Below, one piece after another: positions 1 to 8,541 of a stretch of 64,000 nucleotides of DNA. The first letter of the stretch is position 1. Every line of letters begins with the position of its first letter. The notes below the pieces were generated by a model. The model was not told the DNA's origin. It made no database searches and saw nothing but the letters and a program-made list of their open reading frames with translations. A program made the position numbers and the translations under genes. Origin of the DNA: Nostoc sp. 'Lobaria pulmonaria (5183) cyanobiont'. GTDB taxonomy: Bacteria > Cyanobacteriota > Cyanobacteriia > Cyanobacteriales > Nostocaceae. The stretch lies in the NCBI RefSeq assembly GCF_002949795.1, contig NZ_CP026692.1, positions 5,998,545-6,062,544 on the forward strand, written 5' to 3'.

Positions 1-531
1 TGGGATCGGAGGCAAGTCTACCTGCTGTCTAGAATTTTGACGCTTTTGTGTCTGAAATACCATCAAGATAGGCTGTTGATTTGATTCTGAGTCGGCATCT
101 AGGGAAGGACTAGGTGTGTCAGCAATCGTAGCTGGGCTATTTGTTGGGGGAGAGTCCACTGTTGCCTGATGCACTTTTGCATCTAGCTGAGATGTATTCT
201 TATGGTTGAGGTAGGCTGATAGTATTCTGCGGTGGGCATCGGCTGCGATCGCCTCAATCACCATTGTGCAATTGATAGAAGACAAAATGCGACCAACATA
301 ATCTAGGGCTTCGTTGTCTTGTGGATGAACCATACCTAGCAAGAGGTTTTTGTCTTTTAATCCAAAGGGCAAAATCTGGTGGTAGAGGCAAGCTTCAAAG
401 GATAAAAGATTATCAATCAGGTAGAATATTTGTTCGCGATCGCCTCCTTCTTCCCACCTACTTTGAGGGGTAGTTAGCATTTGCTGTCCATTTGCTGCGG
501 TATCATTTAGTTCGCCCTTTGAAGACAACAT
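1..531 (-). CDS. MshEN (PilB/GspE N-terminal-like) domain protein, partial
   Basis: An open frame starts at ATG 531 and runs off the window edge (177 codons visible, no stop). Residues about 35-110 resemble the N-terminal MshEN domain of type II secretion and type IV pilus ATPases: a short leader, then ACLYHQILPF, GMVHPQDNEALDYV and ILSSINC, the usual pattern in which the domain reads 'lgmvnP.d..ald.v'. MshEN domains can bind c-di-GMP, but I cannot tell whether this copy does. A Ser/Pro/Thr-rich linker follows. No ATPase domain is visible in the part present, so it may be a stand-alone regulatory protein. The reading is based on motif resemblance; the C-terminal function is unknown. Confidence 0.6.
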   Translation of the reverse strand, partial: MLSSKGELNDTAANGQQMLTTPQSRWEEGGDREQIFYLIDNLLSFEACLYHQILPFGLKDKNLLLGMVHPQDNEALDYVGRILSSINCTMVIEAIAADAHRRILSAYLNHKNTSQLDAKVHQATVDSPPTNSPATIADTPSPSLDADSESNQQPILMVFQTQKRQNSRQQVDLPPIP

Positions 532-816
532 AGATTTGATTCGTTGGTGTTTACTTATATTTTGCCTCTAATTCAATAGGTAGTTAATAAAGATACTTTG
601 TTATATTATATAAATTTCAATTATATATACTTAAGTAATTGTAAGTAGAAGATGAATTTTAGATTATGGACTGGGATAATACTGAGGATTGGGAAAAAGA
701 GTGCTGTACATGGATAGCGGGGCGTTGAGCTAGTGCTGAGTTTTGTTTATCTCCTTGTCTCTCATTTTTCTGCCTTCTCTGCTCCCCACTCCCCCATGCT
801 CCATTTCCACTACAGG

Positions 817-2004
817 CTACTCCTGAGTTCTTAAAACTTGGGCTGCAAGATAGACTTTCGTCCATTCGCCTAGCACTTGATGGGTTTTGAGTTTTAACTG
901 CTGGGCTATGGCTTCTATTGAATTACCCGCTCTCCGCAAATCTAGAATTTGTCGTCCTAGAGGAGTCAATTTTTCATCAAGTTGCTGCCATTGGTTTTGG
1001 GTTAATCCCAAGTTATGTTCTTGCAAGGAAATTGAGAGCCAGTTGTCTACGAGTTCTGGATTACCTTTGAGGGCAAAAACACGTACAGCATGGTAACTAA
1101 TTTTTTCTCGCAGACGGTAAATTTCTTTAGTCGGCTTATTCAGTTTTTTGGCGATCTCTTCTTGGGACTTACCTTGCAGATACAGTCGTAGCCATTCCAC
1201 TGCTTCTATACCGAGATTTTCTTGTAAATAATTTTCAAATTCTTTTTGTACTGACTGGCGCAGCCCTTGTTGTTCCTCTAGTTGTTGTGCTTCTTGATAT
1301 TCTGCGATCGCCTGACTATCAACTAAGTTAACTCGATTGTCACTGTCCTCTGTGAGAACTTCTTCTGACACTAGTCTAACCAAGTCACGGCCGGGTACTT
1401 GGGTTAAACCACCGCGCTGAGTGCGACGCAAATAATTCACAAATCGGTAAGCTAATAGGGGTTGATTCCGTACTGGCCGCAGACAATATTCTTCTACACT
1501 GGCAAATAATAGAGCATCCCCCAATCGTCTATCGGTTGTATATTTGGCAATATCAACCATTTGTTGTTGCATCTGACTGTCGCTTTGGAGTAACTCTTGG
1601 AGTACTTCTTGTAATACATCCATTACACTACGCTGGCGATCGCGGCTGAGGGAAACCCAAGTCTGAATCTTATTCCGTAAAGTTACTAAACTCCCCAATC
1701 GGGTTATCAAGTTGCGATATGCACGTTCTCGCCCCAATCCCAAGTAGCGTTGACGTAAAATCCTCCAGCGATATTCCATCGCTTGCTTGGCGATCTCGAA
1801 TTCTTTAGGATTAAACAGATCGAACCGTTTTGAGTCAGATCCCAACAGCCAGAGAATAATGCTTTGCCTCGCGGCTTCATTTTGGTCTGGACATTCCACA
1901 GCCAAGCGCTTTTGCCAATCTAGAGCCAGTTTTTCCACATCCGTTGTCATAGTGAGATTGCATTCCTCGAAACTCAATTTTGAAGTTTGCATCACAACCC
2001 CCAT
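817..2004 (-). CDS. HetZ-related protein (cyanobacterial HTH regulator family)
   Basis: 395 residues, soluble, with no membrane segments. The C-terminal third carries the pattern I associate with HetZ, the heterocyst-differentiation regulator: LV..WL..SLQ..NLGLT..QWQ, then a helix-turn-helix-like IEAIAQQLKLKTHQVLGEW. The middle part has a second possible HTH (SQEEIAKKLNKPTKEIYRLRE). HetZ itself is about 400 residues; the N-terminal half here differs clearly from it, so this is read as a paralogue ('HetZ-related') rather than HetZ. The first ATG is at 2004; in-frame ATGs at 1992 and 1950 are alternatives. It is transcribed alone, and the upstream gap of about 760 bp could hold its control region. 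The family placement is from memory of HetZ and should be treated as probable. Confidence 0.6.
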   Translation of the reverse strand: MGVVMQTSKLSFEECNLTMTTDVEKLALDWQKRLAVECPDQNEAARQSIILWLLGSDSKRFDLFNPKEFEIAKQAMEYRWRILRQRYLGLGRERAYRNLITRLGSLVTLRNKIQTWVSLSRDRQRSVMDVLQEVLQELLQSDSQMQQQMVDIAKYTTDRRLGDALLFASVEEYCLRPVRNQPLLAYRFVNYLRRTQRGGLTQVPGRDLVRLVSEEVLTEDSDNRVNLVDSQAIAEYQEAQQLEEQQGLRQSVQKEFENYLQENLGIEAVEWLRLYLQGKSQEEIAKKLNKPTKEIYRLREKISYHAVRVFALKGNPELVDNWLSISLQEHNLGLTQNQWQQLDEKLTPLGRQILDLRRAGNSIEAIAQQLKLKTHQVLGEWTKVYLAAQVLRTQE

Positions 2005-2762
2005 TGCCCCACCTAATTGTTTAACTGGCAGCTGCCCCAGATTTCATGAGTTTCATGAAAATAGCTCAGTGATTCTACTTTTATTACGTCTGAATTCACT
2101 AGGATTATGCAGAAATTTCTACATTGATGTTTTGCTTGCAGTGATAATTGTCAAAAAGCAATGTATATCAAGCATTTGGGGGTATTCTATTAATTTAACT
2201 TTTTTGTAAAGTTATGTTTCGTAGTTAAGAACAGAAATCTGCTTAAAGTGGTGAGGATACACCATGCACGAAATGGATCGGTTAAATCTAACATTTTGTA
2301 ACAGATCCGACGAACGAATCTAATTTAACTCAATGTTGGGCGTTATTCCACCAGTATAGGTTTCAACCCATACTATTGCTATAGCGTCGAATTAGTCTCA
2401 GTATCCTATGTGGCGATGTCTACGACCAGATACTACGCCTACGCTATTCTGGATAGTAAGGATTGATAGGCAAATTTATTTTTTTTAACCTAGCTTCAGT
2501 CATAACTACACCTTTAATATTGCTAAGTTTTTCTTAAAGCTTTTATATTCCTAAAAATGAATAGTCAACAGTCAATATTGGTTTTGACTATTGACTTTGA
2601 CTATTGCTTTCCTTCTGCCTCAAAATTTAACTTATGCAAAATCTAAAAACAGAAAGAATGTAATTCTCTAAAGTTTTGATAATCAGAAGTTTGACAAAAA
2701 ACTTCTCTTTAAATTCATTTATGGGAATTTTTTGTTTTGAATTCCCCCGCAGGAGGTTAAAT
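2005..2762. other. Non-coding gap between the HetZ-related gene and ccmK4
   Basis: 758 bp, AT-rich. It contains a short inverted repeat (TTTCATGAGTTTCATGAAA, about 2043-2061) upstream of the HetZ-related gene and fragments of common Nostoc-type dispersed repeat around 2400-2460. I saw no coding frame, no tRNA and no HetR-like GGG-N5-CCC palindrome that I would trust. Confidence 0.5.
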
Positions 2763-3110
2763 CTATCGATTGTTCGATCTAACAATGGGATTTTCTACAG
2801 ATTCTCGATAACCTTGGACTTGTTCTGTGTAGGCAATTGGTAGAACAGCTTCAACGTTTTCATGGGGACGAGGAATAATCACCCAGGATTCTAGGGTACC
2901 GCCATAAACATTTTCTGCAGCTTCAATACCGGCAGCCATAGCGGCTTTTACTTCAGAAACATCGCCACGAATATTAACTGTAAAACGAGCGCTACCTACT
3001 CTGATATAACCAACAAGGGTAACTCGACCAGCTTTTACCATCGCATCTGCTGCTGCTAGCACCGCAGGAAAACCTTTCGTTTCAAGTGCTCCAATTGCCT
3101 GTAATGACAT
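2763..3110 (-). CDS. ccmK4: Beta-carboxysome shell protein CcmK4 (BMC domain)
   Basis: 115 residues forming a single bacterial microcompartment domain (about residues 3-90), which assembles as hexamers tiling the flat facets of the carboxysome. Family landmarks are [20 protein letters not shown] at the start, the pore-loop segment YIRVGSARF and the [14 protein letters not shown] helix. The pore segment reads RVGS rather than the KIGS of CcmK1/CcmK2, and the tail is longer than in CcmK2, both as expected for CcmK4. It lies 81 bp downstream of ccmK3 on the same strand, the usual ccmK3-ccmK4 pair that sits away from the main ccm operon. CcmK4 and CcmK3 are reported to form mixed hexamers and to tune shell permeability. 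Confidence 0.9.
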   Translation of the reverse strand: MSLQAIGALETKGFPAVLAAADAMVKAGRVTLVGYIRVGSARFTVNIRGDVSEVKAAMAAGIEAAENVYGGTLESWVIIPRPHENVEAVLPIAYTEQVQGYRESVENPIVRSNNR

Positions 3111-3191
3111 TATTAATCTCCTGTATGAATAAACTGGGGGCTACAAGTTAATTGTACGAAGCTTCGCTACAGATTTTGATAGCAAAATTGC

Positions 3192-3503
3192 TTAGAACAT
3201 GCGGAAAGGTTCTGATTCTTGAGTGAAATGGATTGGTAATATGGTTTCCACATTTTCCGGGGGATTAGGAACGATGTAGTAGGTAATTACTGTACCAACC
3301 TTTACTTCCTCTCCAGCTGCGATTCCGGCTTCAACAGCCCTATTTACTTCAGAAACGTGTCCCCGGACGGCGACTAACAAGCGAGCGCTTTCCGCTTGAC
3401 CATAATACACAATTGTGACTGCGGCAGCTTTGACCATTGCATCTGCTGCTGCTAAGACACTCGGAAAACCTAAAGTTTCAATTACGCCAACCGCCATTGG
3501 CAT
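3192..3503 (-). CDS. ccmK3: Beta-carboxysome shell protein CcmK3 (BMC domain)
   Basis: 103 residues, one BMC domain: [20 protein letters not shown], pore segment YYGQAESARL, then RGHVSEVNRAVEAG. The pore loop with GQAES in place of KIGS/RVGS is the hallmark that separates CcmK3 from CcmK1, K2 and K4. CcmK3 is thought not to form stable homohexamers but to join CcmK4 in heterohexamers. The ATG at 3503 leads directly into the domain, and GAGCTAATGCC lies just upstream. It is first in a two-gene unit with ccmK4. A 20-bp palindrome repeat lies about 110 bp upstream. Confidence 0.9.
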   Translation of the reverse strand: MPMAVGVIETLGFPSVLAAADAMVKAAAVTIVYYGQAESARLLVAVRGHVSEVNRAVEAGIAAGEEVKVGTVITYYIVPNPPENVETILPIHFTQESEPFRMF

Positions 3504-3613
3504 GGCATTAGCTCCTGAATTAAGGGATAAGCGATTTTAATTGTACGTGGCTTTAGTCCCAATTTTGACATTTTGGAAAACTTTCTTTGATGCCATATTT
3601 TTTGGGGAAGTAG

Positions 3614-3633
3614 AGACGCGATTAATCGCGTCT
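3614..3633. repeat. 20-bp perfect palindrome, dispersed repeat copy
   Basis: AGACGCGATTAATCGCGTCT is its own reverse complement. A second copy with one changed base is at 6444-6463, again between genes and next to GTAG on its left. This looks like a small dispersed intergenic repeat rather than a specific operator. Confidence 0.8.
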
Positions 3634-3777
3634 GTTGGGAGTTAGAATATTTTGATAACTCACTGGTTTATGTTTTATATATTACAAATAATACCTCAGC
3701 ATCTTAGATTGTGTAACTTTATTGTTTAACAAAATCAGTTATGGGTGGAAGCAAGCTAGTACGATAAACTGAAATTT

Positions 3778-4677
3778 ATGTTTCCGAATTTTCTTCCTAC
3801 AGCAGTTGAGCAACTGACAGAACCTACTTCGATCGCACTAGCTCGGAGGATTCAAACAAGTGCGATCGCTACTCCTTTAACTAATCAACCAATTACCACA
3901 ACATTTGTCAAGCAAGGGTGTGGTGGAACTCCGATTTTATTAATTCATGGCTTTGACAGTTCTGTATTAGAATTTCGGCGGCTTTTGCCATTACTTTCTG
4001 GAGATAATGAAACTTGGGCAGTGGATTTGCTGGGTTTTGGATTTACAGATAGACTTTCAGGAATTGCCTATAGCCCAACTGCGATTAAAACCCATCTTTA
4101 TTATTTCTGGAAAAGCCTAATTAACCAACCTGTAATTTTGGTGGGCGCTTCGATGGGGGGTGCGACAGCGATTGATTTTACGTTGGCTTACCCGGAAGTG
4201 GTAGAAAAGCTGGTGTTAATTGATAGTGCGGGGTTAGCAGGTGGTTCGCCATTGAGCAAATTCATGTTTCCCCCATTAGATTATTTAGCAACTCAGTTTT
4301 TGAGTAATTTGAAGGTGCGCGATCGCGTTTCTCGCATTGGATATAAAAATCAAACTCTTGCCTCTATTGATGCCTTATGTTGTGGGGCATTACACTTACA
4401 AATGCCGAGTTGGCATCAAGCTCTAATTTCTTTCACTAAAAGTGGTGGTTACAATGCTTTTAGATTTGAAATAATATCACAAATTGTGCAACAAACGCTA
4501 ATTTTATGGGGCGATTCCGATAAAATTTTGGGTACTGAGGATGCTATGAAATTTAAAAGGGCAATTCCACACAGTACTCTCACCTGGATTCAAGATTGTG
4601 GTCATCTCCCACACTTGGAACAACCACAAATAACTGCCCAGTATATTTTAAACTTTTGTGGTGAACTCATTAATTAG
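3778..4677 (+). CDS. Alpha/beta hydrolase
   Basis: 299 residues with the alpha/beta-hydrolase fold signature: oxyanion-hole motif HGFDSS (about residue 58), nucleophile elbow GASMGG (Ser about 124), acid residue in LWGDSDKIL (about 245) and catalytic His in CGHLPHLEQP (about 275). A full Ser-Asp-His triad is therefore present. Substrate unknown; the type with LLG.G.S dipeptides and a short lid is common for cyanobacterial esterases or thioesterase-like enzymes. It starts at ATG 3778 without a strong Shine-Dalgarno and stands alone between ccmK3 (divergent) and the McdB-like gene (convergent). Confidence 0.85.
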   Translation: MFPNFLPTAVEQLTEPTSIALARRIQTSAIATPLTNQPITTTFVKQGCGGTPILLIHGFDSSVLEFRRLLPLLSGDNETWAVDLLGFGFTDRLSGIAYSPTAIKTHLYYFWKSLINQPVILVGASMGGATAIDFTLAYPEVVEKLVLIDSAGLAGGSPLSKFMFPPLDYLATQFLSNLKVRDRVSRIGYKNQTLASIDALCCGALHLQMPSWHQALISFTKSGGYNAFRFEIISQIVQQTLILWGDSDKILGTEDAMKFKRAIPHSTLTWIQDCGHLPHLEQPQITAQYILNFCGELIN

Positions 4678-4999
4678 CTAGGCGTAAAAATTTAAAGTTT
4701 GTAATAACGACTTTAGTCCTGATAATTCTTGTTTTAAGCGATTGATTACTCATTACAAACTCACCGATTATTTCTAATAGTTTCAACAGTTACTTTCTAA
4801 TAGACTTCTTGGATGAATCAAACGCCCTCACCCTAAATCCCCCTCCCAAGCTTGGGAGAGGGACTTTGAAATTGGCTCCCTTTCTCCTCGTTCCCAGAAT
4901 ATGGGAACGAGGAGAAAGACAGAACAATAAAAAATCGGGCTTTTTTCGATTTGCACGTACACCGTAGGGTAGGAAAGGGGAAGCTAAGATTAACTGACT
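4678..4999. other. Intergenic gap with repeats between convergent genes
   Basis: 322 bp between the hydrolase and the convergent McdB-like gene. It contains a CCCTCACCC...GGGAGAGGG type repeat (about 4829-4862), a frequent cyanobacterial intergenic palindrome, and the 16-bp-arm hairpin listed separately. No coding frame seen. Confidence 0.6.
4880..4918. terminator. Strong hairpin, likely bidirectional terminator or repeat
   Basis: Arms CTTTCTCCTCGTTCCC and its exact reverse complement (16 bp) enclose a 7-base loop AGAATAT. It sits between two convergent genes, where it could end transcription from both sides. No clear U-run follows directly, so it may instead be just another palindromic repeat. 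Confidence 0.5.
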
Positions 5000-5746
5000 T
5001 TAGTCAAGTAACCACATCTCATTAGAACTCTCAGGATACTCATTTGGTTGATTTTGTGGTTGATTTTGAGCTAGTGGTTGCGATGACCGATGTGATTTTT
5101 TGTAGTTAAGTGGATTGTAGTGGTCTTTTACTGGTTTTATAGCACTAGTTTCTTTTGCAACACTACCAGCATACTCATCTGGTTGATTTTGAGCTAGTCT
5201 TTCTGATGAAAGATGTGATTTTTTGTAGTTATATGGATTGTACTGTTCTTTTACGGGTTTTATAGCACTAGTTTCTTTGACAGCTACAGCAAGTTTAGAA
5301 TTATCTTCTGCTGTTTGTTTTAAAGCATTAATTTCTTCGATCAGCTTGGAATTCGCTTCTGCTAGTTGCAGTGCTGTTTTTTTGGTTTCTTCAAGTTCTT
5401 TTGTTAGCTGTTCTAGTAATGATTTTTGTTCTGATGCAAATGTTTTTTGTTTAGATAATTTTGATTGCAAATCGGCAATTTCTTGTCCAAGAGATGCTTC
5501 TTTTTTGTGGCTTGTTTCTAGATTACTCGTCAATTCTTTGACAGTTGTTTCTAAATCAGCCTTAGTAGAACTTGTGCGCTTAGTAGAAGTTGGCTCAAGT
5601 GGTTGTGCTGAAGATTCCTCATCAGATGAAGCTTGTTCTTCAACAATTTTTTCAGCTGTAACTTCGATCGCAGATTCACCTTCTGGGGGTGTAAATTTTT
5701 GTGCTTCTTCTTGTAATAAGTCAGAGAGACTTTGTTTCTTAACCAT
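5000..5746 (-). CDS. mcdB: Coiled-coil partner of the ParA ATPase, McdB-like carboxysome positioning protein
   Basis: 248 residues. A charged N-terminal peptide ([18 protein letters not shown]), an acidic low-complexity stretch, a long heptad-rich coiled coil (about 70-160, rich in K, E, L and Q), then two near-identical segments of about 38 residues built round SAIKPVK..YNP.NYKKSH..S...AQNQP, ending in EMWLLD. A tryptophan within the last few residues, a central coiled coil and a charged N-terminus are the features described for McdB, which links carboxysomes to the McdA gradient on the nucleoid. The start at 5746 is preferred over 5758: GGAGA precedes it and its ATG overlaps the stop of the upstream ParA gene (TAATG), showing translational coupling. 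The partner and the nearby ccmK genes support the reading. Primary sequence of McdB is poorly conserved, so the name is probable, not certain. Confidence 0.65.
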   Translation of the reverse strand: MVKKQSLSDLLQEEAQKFTPPEGESAIEVTAEKIVEEQASSDEESSAQPLEPTSTKRTSSTKADLETTVKELTSNLETSHKKEASLGQEIADLQSKLSKQKTFASEQKSLLEQLTKELEETKKTALQLAEANSKLIEEINALKQTAEDNSKLAVAVKETSAIKPVKEQYNPYNYKKSHLSSERLAQNQPDEYAGSVAKETSAIKPVKDHYNPLNYKKSHRSSQPLAQNQPQNQPNEYPESSNEMWLLD

Positions 5747-6378
5747 TATTTTCTCCAATCACGCTGTAATTCATCAGCTGCACGGCGGTAGTCTAATTCC
5801 GCCTCCCGTGCATTTCCTCCTCGCCATTGAGTAATCGCTACACCTTCGAGTGCTGCTCGTTCATGAGCTTTATAGGCACGGATGAAGGTATTACAAGTAG
5901 GAATACCTAAGCGAGTCAGAGTGCTTTTTGCTTCTTGTGCTTCCCCCAGACTGCGCGTATCGACTTTGGTGAGCAATACCCGATGGGGGGTTCCCACAGG
6001 GATGACGGCTTCCTTGACTGTTTCCACGAGGATTGCTAAATCCATTGCGGCTGGGGGTGTAGGCAAAACTAGATAATCTGCGATCGCAACTACCGCCACT
6101 AATGCTTCAGAGCGTAGCGCGGGAGGTGTATCTACCACTACTAAATCGTAACCTGTTATCTTTGCTAAATCACTTAAAAGTGTGGGATCTGTTTCTTGAG
6201 ATAAATCAAATCCCATTCCCTGCTGACTGCGCCCAAACCACCAACTGGCAGAACCTTGAATATCTGCATCAATCAGCAGCACCTTTTTTTTCTTCGCAAA
6301 GTTTGCAGCCAGATTGACTGCGGTAGTCGTTTTACCGACTCCTCCTTTACCGTTGAGAATAGCGATGATTTTTGGCAC
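5746..6378 (-). CDS. mcdA: ParA-family ATPase, McdA-like (carboxysome distribution)
   Basis: 210 residues when started at GTG 6378. Deviant Walker [11 protein letters not shown] near residue 10, A-prime motif [11 protein letters not shown], Walker B-like LVVVDTPP, and PFAM-ParA spacing throughout. With the signature lysine present it would be a 'type 2' McdA rather than the Synechococcus elongatus type. Such ATPases coat the nucleoid and space carboxysomes when stimulated by McdB. The GTG start (GGAAG six bases upstream) gives the usual ParA length. A longer frame to 6609 is open, but its extra 77 codons run through intergenic tandem repeats and look non-coding. The stop overlaps the McdB-like start. 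An alternative role in plasmid or chromosome partition cannot be excluded. Confidence 0.7.
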   Translation of the reverse strand: MPKIIAILNGKGGVGKTTTAVNLAANFAKKKKVLLIDADIQGSASWWFGRSQQGMGFDLSQETDPTLLSDLAKITGYDLVVVDTPPALRSEALVAVVAIADYLVLPTPPAAMDLAILVETVKEAVIPVGTPHRVLLTKVDTRSLGEAQEAKSTLTRLGIPTCNTFIRAYKAHERAALEGVAITQWRGGNAREAELDYRRAADELQRDWRK

Positions 6379-6399
6379 TGCTTGCTTCCGATGCTGCCT

Positions 6400-6475
6400 T
6401 TTGAGTGCTGAGTTAGGAGTGCTGAGTGCTGAGTTAGGAGTAGAGACGCGATTAATCGCATCTGTACAAGAGTTT
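6400..6475. repeat. Tandem TGAGTGCTGAGTTAGGAG repeats plus palindrome copy
   Basis: Upstream of the ParA gene, GAGTGCTGAGTTAGGAG-like units are repeated in tandem, followed by the second copy of the AGACGCGATTAATCGC palindrome (6444-6463, one mismatch). These repeats would be translated as STPNSAL duplicates if the long ParA start were used, which argues against that start. Confidence 0.75.
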
Positions 6476-6617
6476 TTATTATTCTCTTTGTCTTCTTTTT
6501 CAGTCCCCAGTTTCCAGTCCCTAGTCCCCAATGATGAATATACCGCTTTCTGTAACCCTAAGTAACATGAAAAGTCGTAACAATAAAATTTAGAAGCCAT
6601 CAACTCCACAAAATTCT

Positions 6618-8000
6618 ATGACAACAACTTACAATCTGCCCGATGGGCCTCAAATGCCGCGCTGGCTAAGGATGATCAAGTTTATTAGTCAGCCACTGAA
6701 ATATGTGGATGATTTTGCTCAAACTTACGGTGATACTTTCACGATCAGGAGTAGTAGTTCTGATAACCATCTTGTGTATTTTAGTCAACCACAAGCGCTT
6801 GAGCAGATTTTTACTGCTGATTCCAGGCATTTTGAGGTTGGCAGGGGGAACATAGGACTAAAATTTTTACTTGGCGATCGCTCCTTTATGTTAGCGGATG
6901 GCGATCGCCACCAGCGCCAACGGCAATTATTAGCTCCTCCCTTTCATGGCGAAAGGATGCGGGCTTACGGTGAGGAAATTCGCGAAATAACCCAACAAGT
7001 GACTAATGAATGGCAAATTGGCAAGCCTTTTAATATCCGTAAGTCGATGCAAGAAATCACCTTGCGTGTTATTTTACGGGTTGTATTTGGTTTAAATGAT
7101 GGACAGCTTTTTGAAGAACTGAGGCGATCGCTAAGTGACTTGCTAGACTTCATCAGTTCGCCCGTAATGTCTAGCGCCTTCTTTTTCCGGTTCATCCAAA
7201 AAGATTTCGGTGCGTGGAGTCCGTGGGGCTGGATTTTGCAACAACGGCAAAAAATTGATCAACTTATTTATGCTTTGCTTCGAGAACGTCGGGCCCAACT
7301 CGATCAAAATCGCCAAGATATCCTAAGTTTGATGATGGCGGCTCGTTATGACGATGGTCAAGGGATGTCAGATGAAGAATTACACGACGAGTTAATGACG
7401 CTGCTAGTTGCGGGACATGAAACTACCGCTTCGGCATTGACATGGGCTTTTTACTGGATTGATCGTTTACCAGAGGTGCGTGAGAAGTTGCTAAAAGAAC
7501 TCAACACCATTGGAGTTACCCCTGATTTAAGTAGTGTGGCTAAATTGCCCTATTTGACAGCAGTTTGCCAAGAAACATTGCGAATTTATCCAATTGCCAT
7601 GACTGCTTTTGTGCGGATTGTGAAGAACCCAATTACAATTATGGGCTACGAACTGCCAGAGGGAACGGCAATAGTCCCCAGTATTTATTTAGCGCATCAT
7701 CGGGAAGAAGTTTACCCACAATCCAAGCAGTTCAAACCAGAACGGTTTTTAGGAAGACAATATTCACCTTATGAATATTTACCCTTTGGTGGCGGTAATC
7801 GTCGCTGTATTGGAATGGCATTTGCCCAGTATGAAATGAAAATTGTCTTGGCAACTGTTTTGTCAGAATTCCAAGTTTCGCTAGTGAATAAACGTCCCGT
7901 GCGTCCTGTGCGCCGTGGGTTAACTTTAGCTGCACCAGCCGGAATGAGGATAATTGCTACACCTCAAGTTAAGCGTGCGAATACACCAGCGCTAGTTTAG
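6618..8000 (+). CDS. Cytochrome P450 (CYP110-like)
   Basis: 460 residues with all P450 landmarks: I-helix oxygen-binding motif VAGHETTAS (about 270), K-helix ETLRIYP (ExxR, about 325), PERF segment (FKPERFLG) and the heme-ligand loop FGGGNRRCIG, in which Cys carries the heme thiolate. No N-terminal membrane anchor, so soluble. The WxxG/LLGDRSFMLADGDRHQRQRQLLAPPFHG stretch in the C-helix region is typical of CYP110, the family widespread in Nostocales, thought to oxidise fatty acids and terpenes. Substrate not predictable from sequence. Transcribed divergently from the ParA-McdB pair; ATG 6618 follows the repeat region. Listed as one gene with no obvious redox partner nearby. Confidence 0.92.
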   Translation: MTTTYNLPDGPQMPRWLRMIKFISQPLKYVDDFAQTYGDTFTIRSSSSDNHLVYFSQPQALEQIFTADSRHFEVGRGNIGLKFLLGDRSFMLADGDRHQRQRQLLAPPFHGERMRAYGEEIREITQQVTNEWQIGKPFNIRKSMQEITLRVILRVVFGLNDGQLFEELRRSLSDLLDFISSPVMSSAFFFRFIQKDFGAWSPWGWILQQRQKIDQLIYALLRERRAQLDQNRQDILSLMMAARYDDGQGMSDEELHDELMTLLVAGHETTASALTWAFYWIDRLPEVREKLLKELNTIGVTPDLSSVAKLPYLTAVCQETLRIYPIAMTAFVRIVKNPITIMGYELPEGTAIVPSIYLAHHREEVYPQSKQFKPERFLGRQYSPYEYLPFGGGNRRCIGMAFAQYEMKIVLATVLSEFQVSLVNKRPVRPVRRGLTLAAPAGMRIIATPQVKRANTPALV

Positions 8001-8049
8001 GCAAGTAGGGTGGGCATTTTAATTCCCACCCTACTATGGGGTAATAACT

Positions 8050-8427
8050 ATGACAAAACTCGAATTAAAAAATCATCAAATTTGGCGAGATTTAACTGAA
8101 ATATTAGAAACTTAAGATGCTAATAATCTTGTTAAAAAACATCTAATACTATCTGATTATAAAATATGCGGCTACTGGGATGAACAAGATAAATATTATG
8201 AAATAATTACTTTGCCTCGTATCCTAGAAGCCGAATTAGTTAGTAGCTCTATTGGCGTTACCTACAAAGAACGTTTTCTACAACTCAAGTTTTTCCTTAT
8301 AGCTTCTACTGTTGATGGCACTCACAAACTAGGTGAGTTAGTTCTTATTTACAATAAAAATTTAGAGTTTATTGATGAAAGTTGGCTTTTAGATATCGAT
8401 TCTCCAATGCTTGAGATAAAATTCTGA
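8050..8427 (+). pseudogene. Small gene interrupted by an in-frame TAA
   Basis: From ATG 8050 the frame reads 21 codons (MTKLELKNHQ... ending ILET), then TAA at 8113-8115, then continues in the same frame to a stop at 8425-8427 for another 103 codons with good protein-like composition (ICGYWDEQDKYYEI, LGELVLIYN, ESWLLDIDSPMLEIKF). A single change such as CAA to TAA would explain it. Either the gene is dead or a shorter protein is made from an internal start such as TTG 8212. Family not recognised. Confidence 0.65.
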
Positions 8428-8541
8428 AGTCTAGCAAAATTTATAAATCCTCATCGCGTCCAGACTTGACAGAAAGCCAACTAATGTAGCAAGATGCATT
8501 TAAATCCCTTTCGTCCCACATCTCGAAGTGGGTAGGAGGCA

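Noticed and set aside
817-2004. HetZ itself
   Set aside because: The N-terminal half does not match HetZ, and no neighbouring patU-type gene is present; called HetZ-related instead.
6379-6609. N-terminal extension of the ParA/McdA protein
   Set aside because: The extra codons run through tandem intergenic repeats and a dispersed palindrome; GTG 6378 gives the normal ParA start with an acceptable ribosome-binding site.
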